In this document: positions 63,917-64,000 of the stretch, piece after piece
How the letters are laid out: every line of letters begins with the position of its first letter
Position numbering within the stretch: position 1 is the stretch's first letter
Assembly (NCBI GenBank): GCA_017301975.1
Contig: JAFLEI010000006.1
Span: 62,001-126,000, forward strand
Reading direction: 5' to 3'
DNA length: 64,000 bases
From: Verrucomicrobiota bacterium
Lineage (GTDB): Bacteria; Verrucomicrobiota; Verrucomicrobiia; Verrucomicrobiales; Verrucomicrobiaceae
Notes under the pieces: generated by a model
Seen by the model: only the letters and a program-made list of their open reading frames with translations
Told to the model about the DNA's origin: nothing
Databases searched by the model: none
Made by a program: the position numbers and the translations under genes

Positions 63917-64000
63917 GTGTCCGTCGAACGTTCCATTGCCATCTTCAGTCCCGGTCTGTTAGGCGGATCGCTGGCCAAAACGATCCAGCAGCGCATGCCT
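63917..64000 (+). CDS. tyrA: Prephenate dehydrogenase-like protein, 5' part
   Basis: The first 28 codons of a gene cut by the right edge, starting at GTG 63917. The sequence is SVERSIAIFSPGLLGGSLAK, the beta-alpha-beta NAD-binding fingerprint (GxxGGSLA) of TyrA-type prephenate/arogenate dehydrogenases in tyrosine synthesis. The family call rests only on this fingerprint. Confidence 0.7.
   Translation, partial: MSVERSIAIFSPGLLGGSLAKTIQQRMP

Overview
The window looks like chromosomal DNA of a heterotrophic Verrucomicrobiota bacterium, probably close to Prosthecobacter/Verrucomicrobiaceae. This is inferred from gene content: a DUF1501 twin-arginine protein, a PQQ-like propeller protein, a formylglycine sulfatase, a PEP-CTERM protein, a Bacteroides-type long PurF, GTG/TTG starts with weak Shine-Dalgarno sites, and GC-rich coding DNA. 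No 16S gene is present, so the taxonomy stays tentative.

Layout. 1-4046: secreted propeller-like proteins, a small STN-like secreted protein and a class A penicillin-binding protein. 4051-9093: cobalamin-dependent methionine synthase, followed by a decayed second copy of its own 3' end, and a divergent XRE-cupin regulator. 9117-18382: secreted and scavenging functions (M60 peptidase, DUF1501, a PQQ-like gene with an in-frame stop, an animal-type N-acetylneuraminate lyase, a lipoprotein amidase, an MFS transporter). 18384-29343: mostly housekeeping (argA, thrC, an rlmM-like gene, purF) with an HlyD-like adaptor, a potassium-channel-like protein and a sialate O-acetylesterase. 29661-36906: sugar dehydrogenase, sulfatase, PEP-CTERM protein, polysaccharide deacetylase and TonB-dependent receptor.

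37018-47620 is the most interesting block. It holds a NarL-type regulator, a SulP transporter fused to a beta-carbonic anhydrase, a NarX-like kinase, seven copies of a 91-bp hairpin-forming tandem repeat, a DabA (DUF2309) protein with all four expected zinc/active-site residues, and two NuoL/M-like membrane subunits. Together it reads as an inorganic-carbon (CO2/bicarbonate) accumulation locus under two-component control, in a genome stretch with no Rubisco or carboxysome gene. A cnrYXH-like anti-sigma/sensor/ECF-sigma operon converges on it.

49023-56729 is a tight lipid-degradation operon: patatin phospholipase, PaaK-like acyl-CoA ligase, thiolase, FadJ/FadB-type multifunctional enzyme and acyl-CoA dehydrogenase. 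mscL follows, then a gene-poor stretch with repeats and a decayed membrane-protein gene. The right end carries replication genes (dnaB, dnaN), a Sel1-repeat protein, tRNA-Ala(GGC), a proline-rich lipoprotein and the start of a prephenate-dehydrogenase gene.

Two genes carry in-frame stops (TGA in the PQQ-like gene, TAG in the small membrane protein). They are reported as probable pseudogenes, though sequencing error cannot be excluded from the sequence alone.
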